64,000 bases of DNA from Paenibacillus antarcticus. GTDB taxonomy: Bacteria; Bacillota; Bacilli; Paenibacillales; Paenibacillaceae. The stretch covers positions 62,001 through 126,000 of the forward strand of contig NZ_LVJI01000014.1 in NCBI RefSeq assembly GCF_001637225.1, written 5' to 3'. The notes under the pieces are model-generated. The model was not told where the DNA came from. It worked only from the letters and a program-made list of their open reading frames with translations, and made no database searches. Position numbers and translations under genes: made by a program. Positions 33,271 through 42,047 of the stretch are shown here, one piece after another (the first letter of the stretch is position 1; each line of letters starts with the position of its first letter).

Positions 33271-33984
33271 ATGAATCAAGGGGATACATCTGGTGCTAAT
33301 ATTCCTATCCTCTACGAGGATAATCATCTTCTTGGGATCGTCAAACCAGTGAACGTTCCCACACAAGAAGATTCATCGGGAGATCCCGATCTCGTTAATA
33401 TTCTCAAGCATGATATTAAAGAACGTTATAATAAACCCGGCAACGTATTTGTAGGTCTTGTTCATAGATTAGACCGCCCTGTAGGTGGGGCTATGATCTT
33501 CGCTAAGACCTCCAAAGCGGCTTCTCGCCTATCTGACTATGTGCGTAGTCGAAGTTTCCGTAAAGTCTATTTGGCGGTAGTTCATGGTACTCTTTCCTCA
33601 CCACAAGGAAGAGTAACAGATATGTTATTGAAGGATCCGAAGACGAATATCGTATCTGTTGTTCCCAAGGGAACAGCCGGCGCGAAAGAAGCGATCCTCG
33701 ATTATAAAGTGATCGGAACTTCGAATTCACTTAGTTTAGTTCAAATCGAACTACTTACCGGTCGATCGCATCAAATCCGTGTGCAGTTCAGTCATGCTGG
33801 GTACCCCTTATATGGTGACCAGAAGTATGGTCGTGATGTGAATAAGGTTGGACAGCAAATCGCCCTTTGGTCAGTATTTGTTGGCTTCCCTCACCCTGTC
33901 ACGAAAGAAGAAGTTACACTAGTATCTACCCCACCCTCCCAATACCCTTGGGATTTGTGGCCACAGGATAGCATTCAATTGTAA
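33271..33984 (+). CDS. RluA-family pseudouridine synthase
   Basis: 237 residues from the ATG at 33271. ILYEDNHLLGIVKPVNVPTQ opens the RluA fold; the catalytic Asp is in GLVHRLDRPVGGAMIFAKTS (HRLD), and LLTGRSHQIRVQFSHAGYPL and YGDQKYG are the uridine-binding blocks. It isomerises a uridine in rRNA or tRNA; no S4 domain is present. It overlaps or nearly abuts the methyltransferase gene and shares its transcript. Confidence 0.92.
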   Translation: MNQGDTSGANIPILYEDNHLLGIVKPVNVPTQEDSSGDPDLVNILKHDIKERYNKPGNVFVGLVHRLDRPVGGAMIFAKTSKAASRLSDYVRSRSFRKVYLAVVHGTLSSPQGRVTDMLLKDPKTNIVSVVPKGTAGAKEAILDYKVIGTSNSLSLVQIELLTGRSHQIRVQFSHAGYPLYGDQKYGRDVNKVGQQIALWSVFVGFPHPVTKEEVTLVSTPPSQYPWDLWPQDSIQL

Positions 33985-33994
33985 CAATCTATAG

Positions 33995-34069
33995 TACACC
34001 CCTCAGACCATTCGTTGGACAACCCTCTTTAAGGGTTAATCCGATCCGTCTCTAAGGGGTGTATTTTAA
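33995..34069 (+). terminator. Branched intrinsic terminator after the RNA-modification pair
   Basis: TACACCCCT (33995-34003) pairs with AGGGGTGTA (34055-34063) followed by TTTTA; inside, AACCCT/AGGGTT forms a second hairpin. Confidence 0.75.
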
Positions 34070-34174
34070 ATTAGCGCGAATATTCTCTTTTATACAACGT
34101 AAGCGTTATAATAATAAAGGGAAGATTTCTAATTATGTATGTTCGATTATAATCTCTTTGAAAGTGGTGTTGTT

Positions 34175-35092
34175 ATGAATAATATAAACATTGGAAAAAG
34201 TAAGTTAAGTGCTTCAGAGATTACCCTTGGATGTATGAGAATTGCAGAACTATCCACAACGGATGCCGCAAAACTTATCCATACGGCGATGGATGAAGGG
34301 ATCAATTTCTTTGATCATGCTGATATTTATGGTGCTGGGAAATCCGAGGAAATTTTTGCTCAAGCGATTGAAATGAACCCTAATGTACGTGAACAAATGA
34401 TTATTCAGACCAAATGTGGCATTCGTCCAGGATACTTTGATTTTTCTAAGGAACATATCTTGAATTCTGTTGATCTTAGTCTAAAACGTTTACAAACGGA
34501 TTATATTGACGTACTACTGTTACATCGTCCAGATACACTTGTAGAACCTGAAGAGGTCGATGAAGCATTCACTATTTTGCATAACAGCGGTAAGGTCAGA
34601 CATTTCGGAGTGAGCAATCAGAATCCTTTGCAGATAGAATTACTTAACAAGCACTTACATCATAAACTTATCATCAATCAACTGCAGCTAAGCATTACGA
34701 ATACCGGAATGATTGACTCTGGCATCAACGTTAATATGCATATTGACCGCTCTATCGATCGGGACGGGAGTATATTAGACTACTGCCGTCTGAAGGATAT
34801 CACCATCCAAGCATGGTCACCTTTTCAGTATGGATTCTTTGAGGGTGTATTCTTAAATAATGATAAATTCCCAGAACTCAATAACACAATCGATAGAATA
34901 GCAGAAGAAAAGGGTGTATCCAATTCTGCCATTGCTATTGCTTGGATTCTTAGACACCCAGCCAAAATTCAACCTGTCGTTGGGACAACCAATACAGATC
35001 GCTTGAAAGATATTTGTAAGGCTTCGAATATCACTCTTACAAGACAAGAATGGTACGAGATATACCGAGCAGCAGGGAATCAGCTTCCATAA
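34175..35092 (+). CDS. Aldo/keto reductase (YdhF-like)
   Basis: About 305 residues; the ATG at 34175 (MNNINIGKSKLSASEITLGC) is taken over the one at 34139. The NADPH-dependent TIM-barrel catalytic tetrad is visible: Asp in FFDHADIYGAGKSEEIF, Tyr in the same block, Lys in IIQTKCGIRPG and His in VLLLHRPDTL. ILRHPAKIQPVVGTTNTDRL binds the cofactor phosphate. It reduces carbonyls; physiological substrate unknown. Confidence 0.92.
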   Translation: MNNINIGKSKLSASEITLGCMRIAELSTTDAAKLIHTAMDEGINFFDHADIYGAGKSEEIFAQAIEMNPNVREQMIIQTKCGIRPGYFDFSKEHILNSVDLSLKRLQTDYIDVLLLHRPDTLVEPEEVDEAFTILHNSGKVRHFGVSNQNPLQIELLNKHLHHKLIINQLQLSITNTGMIDSGINVNMHIDRSIDRDGSILDYCRLKDITIQAWSPFQYGFFEGVFLNNDKFPELNNTIDRIAEEKGVSNSAIAIAWILRHPAKIQPVVGTTNTDRLKDICKASNITLTRQEWYEIYRAAGNQLP

Positions 35093-35113
35093 AGGGTAGT
35101 AACGTTAGCTGGC

Positions 35114-35159
35114 ATCACAAATATCCCCTCCAAGTATGCTTGGAGGGGATATTTGTGAT
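35114..35159. terminator. 21-bp perfect hairpin terminator, bidirectional
   Basis: The arm at 35114-35134 (ATCACAAATATCCCCTCCAA plus G) is exactly complementary to 35139-35159, loop TATG. It lies between convergent genes. The AT-rich ends of the stem supply U-rich tails in either direction. Confidence 0.8.
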
Positions 35160-35188
35160 ATATTATTATGCTATTTATTCCATAATCG

Positions 35189-36010
35189 TTACACTTTCCG
35201 CCCAATATACAAAAGATGAGAGGAAATGCCTAATAACGATGGGTCTTCTGCTCTTCTTATAAGAAAATCAATAAGCTGAGCATACTCCTCTGGCCCCTTT
35301 TCTTTCCAATACGATAATTGGTCTTCACTAAGTAATGTCCCTATATTCGTAGAACCAATAAGATTAATGGATTCGAATCCGTTACTCTCCATAAAAGGAT
35401 TAATTTCTTCTACGTTGAAAAAATAGGCCCCAGTATACCTTCCTTCATCCGTATGATTAAAAATACCATCGTTCATAAAATCCTGAATCGCTTGCATGTG
35501 ATCATTAGGTTTCCATTGAATCGGAGATCGCAAAGACGCAAGCGCATGATTCGTACGAGAGCGGAATGCTACAAATACATAGCCCTCTTTCTTCGTCACA
35601 CGATGAAGTTCCTCAACAGCAGTCCGACGATCAGTCTCATTCTGTAGATGATATAAGGGCCCAAGCATCAGGGATGCATCAAAAGAGTCATTGGCCAATT
35701 CCGATAAATGCGTAGCATCCGCTTCATGGAACCCATCAAAGAGTCTCTCTACACCATGCTCCTGTGCTTTCTCTTTAGCTATTTGAACAAGCTTCGGTGT
35801 GATATCTGTTAACGTCATTCTGTAGCCCTCTTGAGCGAGTGCAATCGCATACTTACCTGGACCTGCTCCATTGTCCAGAATACGACCGGAGAGTGGCAAA
35901 TACCTTTTAATGTAATGCCAGTTCACCGTAAATTCAAGTGGTTCTCGATCTAAACGGCTCCACTCTCGCTCCCCAAAGCTATGATAATATTCAATGACTG
36001 GATTTATCAT
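35189..36010 (-). CDS. SAM-dependent methyltransferase
   Basis: 273 residues, class I Rossmann methyltransferase. Motif I is GRILDNGAGPGKYAIALAQE, motif II RMTLTDITPKLVQIAKEKAQ, motif IV SFDASLMLGPLYHLQNETDR, and TKKEGYVFVAFRSRTNHALA completes the fold. Substrate unknown; such stand-alone enzymes act on small molecules. The region RYTGAYFFNVEEINPFMESN is the variable cap. Confidence 0.85.
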   Translation of the reverse strand: MINPVIEYYHSFGEREWSRLDREPLEFTVNWHYIKRYLPLSGRILDNGAGPGKYAIALAQEGYRMTLTDITPKLVQIAKEKAQEHGVERLFDGFHEADATHLSELANDSFDASLMLGPLYHLQNETDRRTAVEELHRVTKKEGYVFVAFRSRTNHALASLRSPIQWKPNDHMQAIQDFMNDGIFNHTDEGRYTGAYFFNVEEINPFMESNGFESINLIGSTNIGTLLSEDQLSYWKEKGPEEYAQLIDFLIRRAEDPSLLGISSHLLYIGRKV

Positions 36011-36054
36011 TTAGAAATTCCCCCCTCTATTTAAAGACACCTCTCTCTAATAAA

Positions 36055-36777
36055 TCATTCCCATCTACGCATATTGACGCCATCCGTTAATCTAATAATC
36101 AAACCAGGGCCTACTCCCCCTGAAATATTCTCAAGCCTATCCATTGCAATACTAAACCTATCAGTGTAGATCCGTTCTTCTCCTCCTGGAGCAATTAAAA
36201 GAGGTGTTAGCCGAATCACAGGCAATTTAGATTCTGAATTCCCCCAATACTTAGGGAATTCTATAATTGGCAATATTTCAAGTAGATCTCCACTATAATT
36301 TGTAATAGGCACTTGGCAAGTTCCTGTAAGAAGCCCATCCTTAAGCACGTAGTTACAACTAACTAGTGATTGATTCACTTCCACTGCGTATACCCCTGAT
36401 GCGAATACACGTTGATAGCTCCTCGCAAGCCAATCCGGTGCACTATTTACCAACATCATTATAACGATAAATACGATAAACTTACTCCTGTTAAGACCTC
36501 TGTCCATAAAGAACAATACCACCCCAATGAGAAACAACGTAAAAATGTTTGTATAGTGTAATCCCATGCCATTCTCACCTGAATGTAGCGGTAGACCCAC
36601 CCACTGAAAGAGACTTTCAACCCACATGAGTGGTCCCGGATAACGGATACATAATAAGATAACAACTACCAATAGCGTGATTGAGATTGCAAGAGAACGC
36701 CAATCGCGAACTAACGAAGGGCTCTCTTCTTCCTTACGATGTTCTAACCGAGATGTATTATTCTTTTTTAGGAACAT
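36055..36777 (-). CDS. Membrane protein of unknown function
   Basis: 240 residues. After a polar N-terminus (KKNNTSRLEHRKEEESPSLV) there are about three helices (LAISITLLVVVILLCIRYPG, IFTLFLIGVVLFFMDRG, KFIVFIVIMMLVNSAPD). The C-terminal half is a soluble, probably external, beta-rich domain with two Cys (LVSCNYVLKDGLLTGTCQVP). The methyltransferase gene lies 44 nt downstream. No family recognised. Confidence 0.6.
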   Translation of the reverse strand: MFLKKNNTSRLEHRKEEESPSLVRDWRSLAISITLLVVVILLCIRYPGPLMWVESLFQWVGLPLHSGENGMGLHYTNIFTLFLIGVVLFFMDRGLNRSKFIVFIVIMMLVNSAPDWLARSYQRVFASGVYAVEVNQSLVSCNYVLKDGLLTGTCQVPITNYSGDLLEILPIIEFPKYWGNSESKLPVIRLTPLLIAPGGEERIYTDRFSIAMDRLENISGGVGPGLIIRLTDGVNMRRWE

Positions 36778-36882
36778 ATGAAATCTCCTTCACCTGATCG
36801 TTATAGTCATATTGTATATAACGTCAAGCCGCGACCAAAGTTACATTAATTTACAATAAATAAAACATAATATGTTCCTTAC

Positions 36883-37077
36883 TTACTGGACTTCCGCTGT
36901 AAAGACTCTTCCATCCACGGTTTCAATCTCTACACGATCACCCTTTTGCAACACAAAATTCAGAAATTTACGAGATATTTCTAGTCCATTCAGCTTCATG
37001 ATCTTCAGATGTTCTAAATCCCAACCCAACTCATCATATAAATCCATGTCAAAAATGACGTCATTTAACGTTTGCAT
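36883..37077 (-). CDS. Small conserved-looking protein of unknown function
   Basis: 64 residues, ATG at 37077 with AAAGGTG 6 nt before it. FDMDLYDELGWDLEHLKIMK is acidic and helical; the second half GDRVEIETVDGRVFTAEVQ looks like a small beta barrel end. Soluble. Convincing ribosome binding site and balanced composition suggest a real gene. No family recognised. Confidence 0.6.
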   Translation of the reverse strand: MQTLNDVIFDMDLYDELGWDLEHLKIMKLNGLEISRKFLNFVLQKGDRVEIETVDGRVFTAEVQ

Positions 37078-37433
37078 CGTATCACCTTTCTCAACCTATC
37101 TTCTTTAACTCTAGAAGATATATTTTAACATAATCGTCTATTAATAGGGGAACCCATACATAATACCGTCCAAGATGATCGTGCGATAATGAGAGACAGG
37201 ATGAAGAAACAGCAAATCTAAAACTAAATTTCATAACAATATAGAGATTCGTTCTATAAAACTCCAAGATGCGACTAGTAGAGTCTGAGATTTGATAGAT
37301 AATAGCAATATATGATCGGAAAATGACGGAAAATTATTGTTCTCTGTCTGCATGAAGTGACAATCTTTTTTCAAGAGAGATGATATATTTGATCTACACT
37401 TAGAGAACTAAGTGCATAAACGGAGGGATTAAT
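37078..37433. other. Intergenic region between divergent small genes
   Basis: No gene seen. ATCTTCT/AGAAGAT (37098-37119) forms a hairpin near the minus-strand gene. CACTTAG-AGAA-CTAAGTG (37397-37414) is a perfect hairpin just before the ribosome binding site of the acidic protein gene and may be an operator or leader structure. Confidence 0.45.
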
Positions 37434-37634
37434 ATGGGAGAATTAGAAAACGCTATCGTATTGGAAGAAGAAGTAAATGTAGAAGACGCTGAAATATCTG
37501 AATCATCCGATCCCAGCGAAGATGTGACTGACGAAATCCTTAATGAAGAAGAAGCAGACGAAGCTGAGGATGCTGAAGATGCTGATGAAGTTGAAGTTTC
37601 CGATGAAGTTGAAACTGAAGAAGATCTCATCTAA
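37434..37634 (+). CDS. Very acidic small protein
   Basis: 66 residues with ACGGAGGG 8 nt before the ATG. About half of all residues are Glu or Asp, with no Lys or Arg, e.g. EEEADEAEDAEDADEVEVSD. It must be disordered and strongly negative. It might be a DNA mimic, a metal or cation buffer, or a spore or chaperone-bound protein; none can be shown. A strong terminator follows, so it forms its own transcript. Confidence 0.65.
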   Translation: MGELENAIVLEEEVNVEDAEISESSDPSEDVTDEILNEEEADEAEDAEDADEVEVSDEVETEEDLI

Positions 37635-37674
37635 ATTATAATTGTAATCCAACTCCCTTCTCCTTGAAAAACAT

Positions 37675-37728
37675 AAGACACAACATCAACCTGTTCATTT
37701 ATGAACAGGTTTTCATTGTGTCTATCTT
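37675..37728. terminator. Two-tier bidirectional terminator
   Basis: Outer helix AGACACAA/TTGTGTCT (37676-37723) and inner helix AACCTGTTCA/TGAACAGGTT (37688-37711). It separates the acidic protein gene from the convergent MFS gene. Confidence 0.85.
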
Positions 37729-37741
37729 ACTATAAGTTTAC

Positions 37742-38962
37742 CTAGTCATCCGCTAGTTCCATGCCCTTTGTTTCTTTCCCCAGGAACAGTACCGCAGAAG
37801 CTCCGATGAGAATAACCACAAAAAACATCATAAAGATAACATTGATTCCTGTTCCATTAGACACTAGCACCCCAACAAGCAATGGGGCTATAACGCCACC
37901 AACACGCCCCATAGCCGTTGCAAGTCCAACACCTGTTGTACGAACTTTTGTAGGATATAACTCTGGGCTGTACGCGTACAATCCACCCCAAGCACCCAAG
38001 TTAAAGAAGGATAAGAAAATACCCGCTGTTATTAACATACCTACCGATGTTGCATATCCGAACCACGCCGCACTCACAGCCGTCATCACTAAATACGTCA
38101 CAAGGACAAATTTACGACCAAATTTCTCAATGAAATAGGCCGCCGTGAAGTAACCAGGTAATTGAGCTAACGTCATGATCAGTACATATTCAAAACTCTT
38201 CACCAAGCTGAACCCTTTCAGGGTCATAACCGTCGGTAACCATAGAAACATGCCATAATATGAGAACACGACAGTGAACCACAGAATCCACAGCATGATC
38301 GTGGAACGGCGATACTTTTTCGACCATACTTGCACTACTTTCTCACGAAAAGAAGGTTTGCGAATGCCAATTTGTTTAACAAAACGCGGTGGATCCTCAA
38401 TCGCACGTCGTAGATAAAGTGCGTATAACGCAGGCATTGCTCCAATGACGAAAGCCGCTTGCCAACCATATTTCGGTATAATAAAGTACGCAATCAACGC
38501 AGCACAGATCCAACCAACTGCCCAGAAGCTCTCTAATAACACTACAGCTCGCCCACGATCTTTCGCAGGCATAGATTCAGATACAAGTGTGGACGCGACA
38601 GGTAACTCTCCACCGAGTCCAATACCAGATATAAACCGTAGTATACACAACATCCCAAAGCCTGTAGCTAAGGCAGACAATCCACTAGCTATAGAGAAAA
38701 TTAATAAAGTCCACAATAATATAGATTTACGTCCATGTCGATCTGCCATAGCTCCTGCCAACACAGCCCCTAGAACCATTCCCATAGAACTAATGCTGGT
38801 AAGAAAACCAACCTGACCAGCAGTTAGAGCCCATTCCTCTCTTAGAGCAGCAACGATAAATGAGATAATTCCAACATCCATTGCGTCGAATAGCCAGCTC
38901 AGCCCAACGCCGAATAGCAACTTCCGTTGTTTAGGATTACGCAGTATTTCCAAGTTGTTCAT
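37742..38962 (-). CDS. MFS metabolite:proton symporter, NiaP/YceI-like
   Basis: 406 residues, twelve helices. LLFGVGLSWLFDAMDVGIIS, the MFS motif AGAMADRHGRKSILLW and LRFISGIGLGGELPVASTLV (motif D2-like with GxGxGGE) resemble the B. subtilis YceI/NiaP niacin transporter and the aromatic acid symporter branch. WGGLYAYSPELYPTKVRTTG is the matching second-half motif. The MarR gene 72 nt upstream on the same strand probably controls it. MarR control is more usual for aromatic acids than for niacin, so substrate is open. Confidence 0.82.
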   Translation of the reverse strand: MNNLEILRNPKQRKLLFGVGLSWLFDAMDVGIISFIVAALREEWALTAGQVGFLTSISSMGMVLGAVLAGAMADRHGRKSILLWTLLIFSIASGLSALATGFGMLCILRFISGIGLGGELPVASTLVSESMPAKDRGRAVVLLESFWAVGWICAALIAYFIIPKYGWQAAFVIGAMPALYALYLRRAIEDPPRFVKQIGIRKPSFREKVVQVWSKKYRRSTIMLWILWFTVVFSYYGMFLWLPTVMTLKGFSLVKSFEYVLIMTLAQLPGYFTAAYFIEKFGRKFVLVTYLVMTAVSAAWFGYATSVGMLITAGIFLSFFNLGAWGGLYAYSPELYPTKVRTTGVGLATAMGRVGGVIAPLLVGVLVSNGTGINVIFMMFFVVILIGASAVLFLGKETKGMELADD

Positions 38963-39034
38963 GATATATTTGACTCCCTCAGTTGTCTCAACCCTGTTAA
39001 CCTAAGCTAGTAGACAAAGACTATGCATTAATAC

Positions 39035-39481
39035 TTAGACTACTTTTGTATTTGCTGTTATCTTTCCTAGTAGATAAACAAGTAATTGTTGGTTATGTGA
39101 TGATATTCGATTTAACACCGTAGACAGGAAAGCGTCACGGATTTGTATACCTCGTTCCGCTTCTTGCTTGCCCTTCTCAGAGATCGATACCCAAACAATA
39201 CGTCGATCATGACTGTCACGTTCTCTCCCCAACAGCCCATTCTTCTCCATCCGGTCCAACAGCATCGTAACTGCAGCGGGACTTGTAGCCAAAAAAGGTA
39301 TGAAATCTGATGGTTTCATCGTGCCACGTTCCATGATGACCTCAAGTACTGTTAATTGGGATTCTGTTAGTATAGGTGCAAGCTCACTTTCCATATGCAG
39401 TTTATAATCTTTGCTAAGCTGGGACCATAATTTCGCGAATTCGGAAGTCTGCAACTGTATACCTACCTTTCTTATATACAC
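39035..39481 (-). CDS. MarR-family transcriptional regulator
   Basis: 148 residues. QLTVLEVIMERGTMKPSDFI, then FLATSPAAVTMLLDRMEKNG (recognition helix) and LLGRERDSHDRRIVWVSISE (wing with the DxRR motif) are the MarR winged-helix pattern. The ligand is probably an aromatic or oxidant. A palindrome at 39497-39511 in front of it may be its operator. It precedes the MFS gene. Confidence 0.92.
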   Translation of the reverse strand: MYIRKVGIQLQTSEFAKLWSQLSKDYKLHMESELAPILTESQLTVLEVIMERGTMKPSDFIPFLATSPAAVTMLLDRMEKNGLLGRERDSHDRRIVWVSISEKGKQEAERGIQIRDAFLSTVLNRISSHNQQLLVYLLGKITANTKVV

Positions 39482-39496
39482 TTCGTTTATAACATT

Positions 39497-39511
39497 AACT
39501 TTCGCGAAGTT
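39497..39511. promoter_or_regulatory. Candidate MarR operator
   Basis: AACTTTCGCGAAGTT, containing the perfect TTCGCGAA, lies 16 nt upstream of the MarR start. A partial repeat of the half-site (ACTTCG) lies at about 39479. Confidence 0.55.
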
Positions 39512-39603
39512 TGTTCCATTTCCTTCCTGTCACGCAAAATATAAATTCTACAAAGAAAGCACTCTTACTACAAATGTAGCAGAATGCCCTCCCTATTCGT
39601 TAT

Positions 39604-42036
39604 TTATTTCTCGAACAGATCAATAATCTGATCATTTTTATCCAGATGAATCAATTGTTTACCTGTTGATTTACGATCTGTTATTGGAGATTGCTCAGAA
39701 GTCATACTGTTCGTAGTCCCTGCTTGGCTTACAGCAACTAAGTGTACGGGATTCTTACAATAGAACGCCCCTACTAATTCGCTACCGTTGGGTTTCACAC
39801 GTTTACCTTCCTTAAATTCAAACGTCGGCAACCCTTTACCACCACGGCTTTGTGAAAGATAGTCTGCCAAAAGTGAACGTTTGGCGTAGCCAATATCACT
39901 TACCGTCAGAATTTCACCCTCATCTTCTTCCACCCATAGAGCAGAAACAATCTCGTCACCATCTCGTAATTGCATACCTCTGACACCCGTTGATACTCGT
40001 CCCATTGGGTTAACCTCTTGTTCTTTGAAGCGGATACTCATCCCAAGCTTACTTACAAGAAGAATATCCTTGCTGTTATCACTCATCGTAACGGAGATGA
40101 TCTCATCCCCTTCTGCTACTTTACATGCAGCGATAGCACTCGAACGATTTGTCATATATTCTTTCAATTCAGTACGCTTGACTTGGCCTTTTCTTGTCAC
40201 AAAGACAAGACTCTTACCAGGATCATCAAGTGTAGATACAGATATAAATCCTATAATGTCATCCTCTTTGGCAAGGTTTATCACATTCACTATGGCTGTT
40301 CCAGCATCCTTCCACTTAAACTCTGGAATTAGATGAACTGGTAGAATGAAATATTGTCCTTTTTGTGTGAAGACCAACAAATTATCAAGTGTGTTAAGTT
40401 CAAGCACTTTTTTGAGATAATCGCCATCCTTCACGCCAGACCCTTCCCGATCACCACCCGACCTTGTAAAGGACTGCATACTGGTACGCTTGATATATCC
40501 TTCTTTAGACAATGTCACAATGACATCCTCCGCATTGACCAACACTTCAAGATTAACCTTGATTTCCTCGACTTCACCTTGAATGACGGATCTACGATCT
40601 ATGCCAAATTTATCTCTGATTTCCATTAATTCTTTGCGGATTAAGGCCACCAGTTTCTTATCACTTTCAAGAATAGCACGTAACGTTTCAACCTTCTTAT
40701 GAATTTCGTCCATTTCTTTCTGCAATGTCGTGATCTCTAAGTTCGTGATCCGATAAAGTTGCAACGTCAGAATGGAGTCGGCTTGGCGCTCACTAAAGCC
40801 AAACATCCATTGTAAGTTGTTCTGAGCGTCCTGGCGATTCTTAGAAGCTTTAATGGCTGCTATGACTTCATCTAAGATGTTAAGCGCCTTCACTAGCCCT
40901 TCTAGCACATGTAAGCGATCCTCTACTTTATTGAGATCAAATCTCGTTCTGCGAGTTACGACTTCACGTTGATGTTCGATGTATGCGCTTAGAATCGGTT
41001 TAAGCCCTAATTGTTGCGGGGCTTTATTCACGATCGCAACCATATTGAAGTTATATGTGATTTGCAAGTCTGTTTTTTTCAGCAGGTAGGCCAAAATCCC
41101 CTGTGCATCTGCTTCTTTCTTCAGTTCCACAACAATTCGAAGTCCTTCACGACCACTTTCATCACGGACCTCAGCGATTCCCTCCACTTTTTTCTCTAGG
41201 CGGATATTCTCCATAGCTGTAACAAGACGTGATTTAACGACCTGAAAGGGAATTTCCGTAATAACAATTTGTTGTTTGCCACCACGCATGAATTCAATGT
41301 CAGTCTTGGATCTTAAGTAAATACGACCTTTACCGGTACGATAAGCATCCATGATGCCTTCTCCACCCATAATTGTTCCACCAAGAGGGAAGTCTGGCCC
41401 TTTGATGAATGTCATCAATTCTTCAAGTTCAATCTCTGGCTTCTGCATGACGGCTATACATGCATCGATTACTTCACGTAAATTATGAGGGGGAATTTCT
41501 GTCGCGAAACCTGCAGAAATACCACTCGCACCATTCACCAGTAGATTAGGATATCTTGACGGTAACACAGCTGGTTCTTGTGTTGTGTTATCGAAGTTGT
41601 CCTTAAATAACACTGTACCCTTCTCGATATCACGCAACAATTCTAATGCAATCGGAGATAACCTTGCTTCCGTATAACGCATAGCTGCCGCTGGATCATC
41701 ATCAATAGATCCCCAGTTACCATGTCCATCAATTAGCGTATGTCCCATTTTCCAAGGTTGTGCCATACGCACCATACCATCATAAATCGATGAATCTCCA
41801 TGGGGATGGTAATTCCCCATGACATCACCGACCGCCTTAGCCGATTTGCGGTAAGGTTTGTCAGGCATATTGCCCGAATCATACATCGAATATAGAATCC
41901 GTCGTTGAACAGGCTTCAGCCCATCACGTACATCGGGAATCGCACGATCTTGAATAATATATTTAGAGTACCGCCCGAAACGGTCACCGACGACTTCCTC
42001 TAGGTAGGCCGGCAGATATTCTTCTGATAAGCTCAT
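39604..42036 (-). CDS. parC: DNA topoisomerase IV subunit A
   Basis: 810 residues. The breakage-reunion domain has the active Tyr121 in DDDPAAAMRYTEARLSPIAL. The quinolone-resistance region GNYHPHGDSSIYDGMVRMAQ has the sensitive-type Ser and Asp. The C-terminal beta-pinwheel lacks the GyrA-box QRRGGKG sequence, which supports ParC over GyrA. It decatenates daughter chromosomes with ParE, whose gene lies 11 nt upstream. Confidence 0.96.
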   Translation of the reverse strand: MSLSEEYLPAYLEEVVGDRFGRYSKYIIQDRAIPDVRDGLKPVQRRILYSMYDSGNMPDKPYRKSAKAVGDVMGNYHPHGDSSIYDGMVRMAQPWKMGHTLIDGHGNWGSIDDDPAAAMRYTEARLSPIALELLRDIEKGTVLFKDNFDNTTQEPAVLPSRYPNLLVNGASGISAGFATEIPPHNLREVIDACIAVMQKPEIELEELMTFIKGPDFPLGGTIMGGEGIMDAYRTGKGRIYLRSKTDIEFMRGGKQQIVITEIPFQVVKSRLVTAMENIRLEKKVEGIAEVRDESGREGLRIVVELKKEADAQGILAYLLKKTDLQITYNFNMVAIVNKAPQQLGLKPILSAYIEHQREVVTRRTRFDLNKVEDRLHVLEGLVKALNILDEVIAAIKASKNRQDAQNNLQWMFGFSERQADSILTLQLYRITNLEITTLQKEMDEIHKKVETLRAILESDKKLVALIRKELMEIRDKFGIDRRSVIQGEVEEIKVNLEVLVNAEDVIVTLSKEGYIKRTSMQSFTRSGGDREGSGVKDGDYLKKVLELNTLDNLLVFTQKGQYFILPVHLIPEFKWKDAGTAIVNVINLAKEDDIIGFISVSTLDDPGKSLVFVTRKGQVKRTELKEYMTNRSSAIAACKVAEGDEIISVTMSDNSKDILLVSKLGMSIRFKEQEVNPMGRVSTGVRGMQLRDGDEIVSALWVEEDEGEILTVSDIGYAKRSLLADYLSQSRGGKGLPTFEFKEGKRVKPNGSELVGAFYCKNPVHLVAVSQAGTTNSMTSEQSPITDRKSTGKQLIHLDKNDQIIDLFEK

Positions 42037-42047
42037 CTATTCACCTT

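Noticed and set aside
37400..37630. Ser-rich minus-strand ORF opposite the acidic protein
   Set aside because: It is the reverse reading of GAA/GAT-rich codons; the plus strand has the ribosome binding site and terminator.
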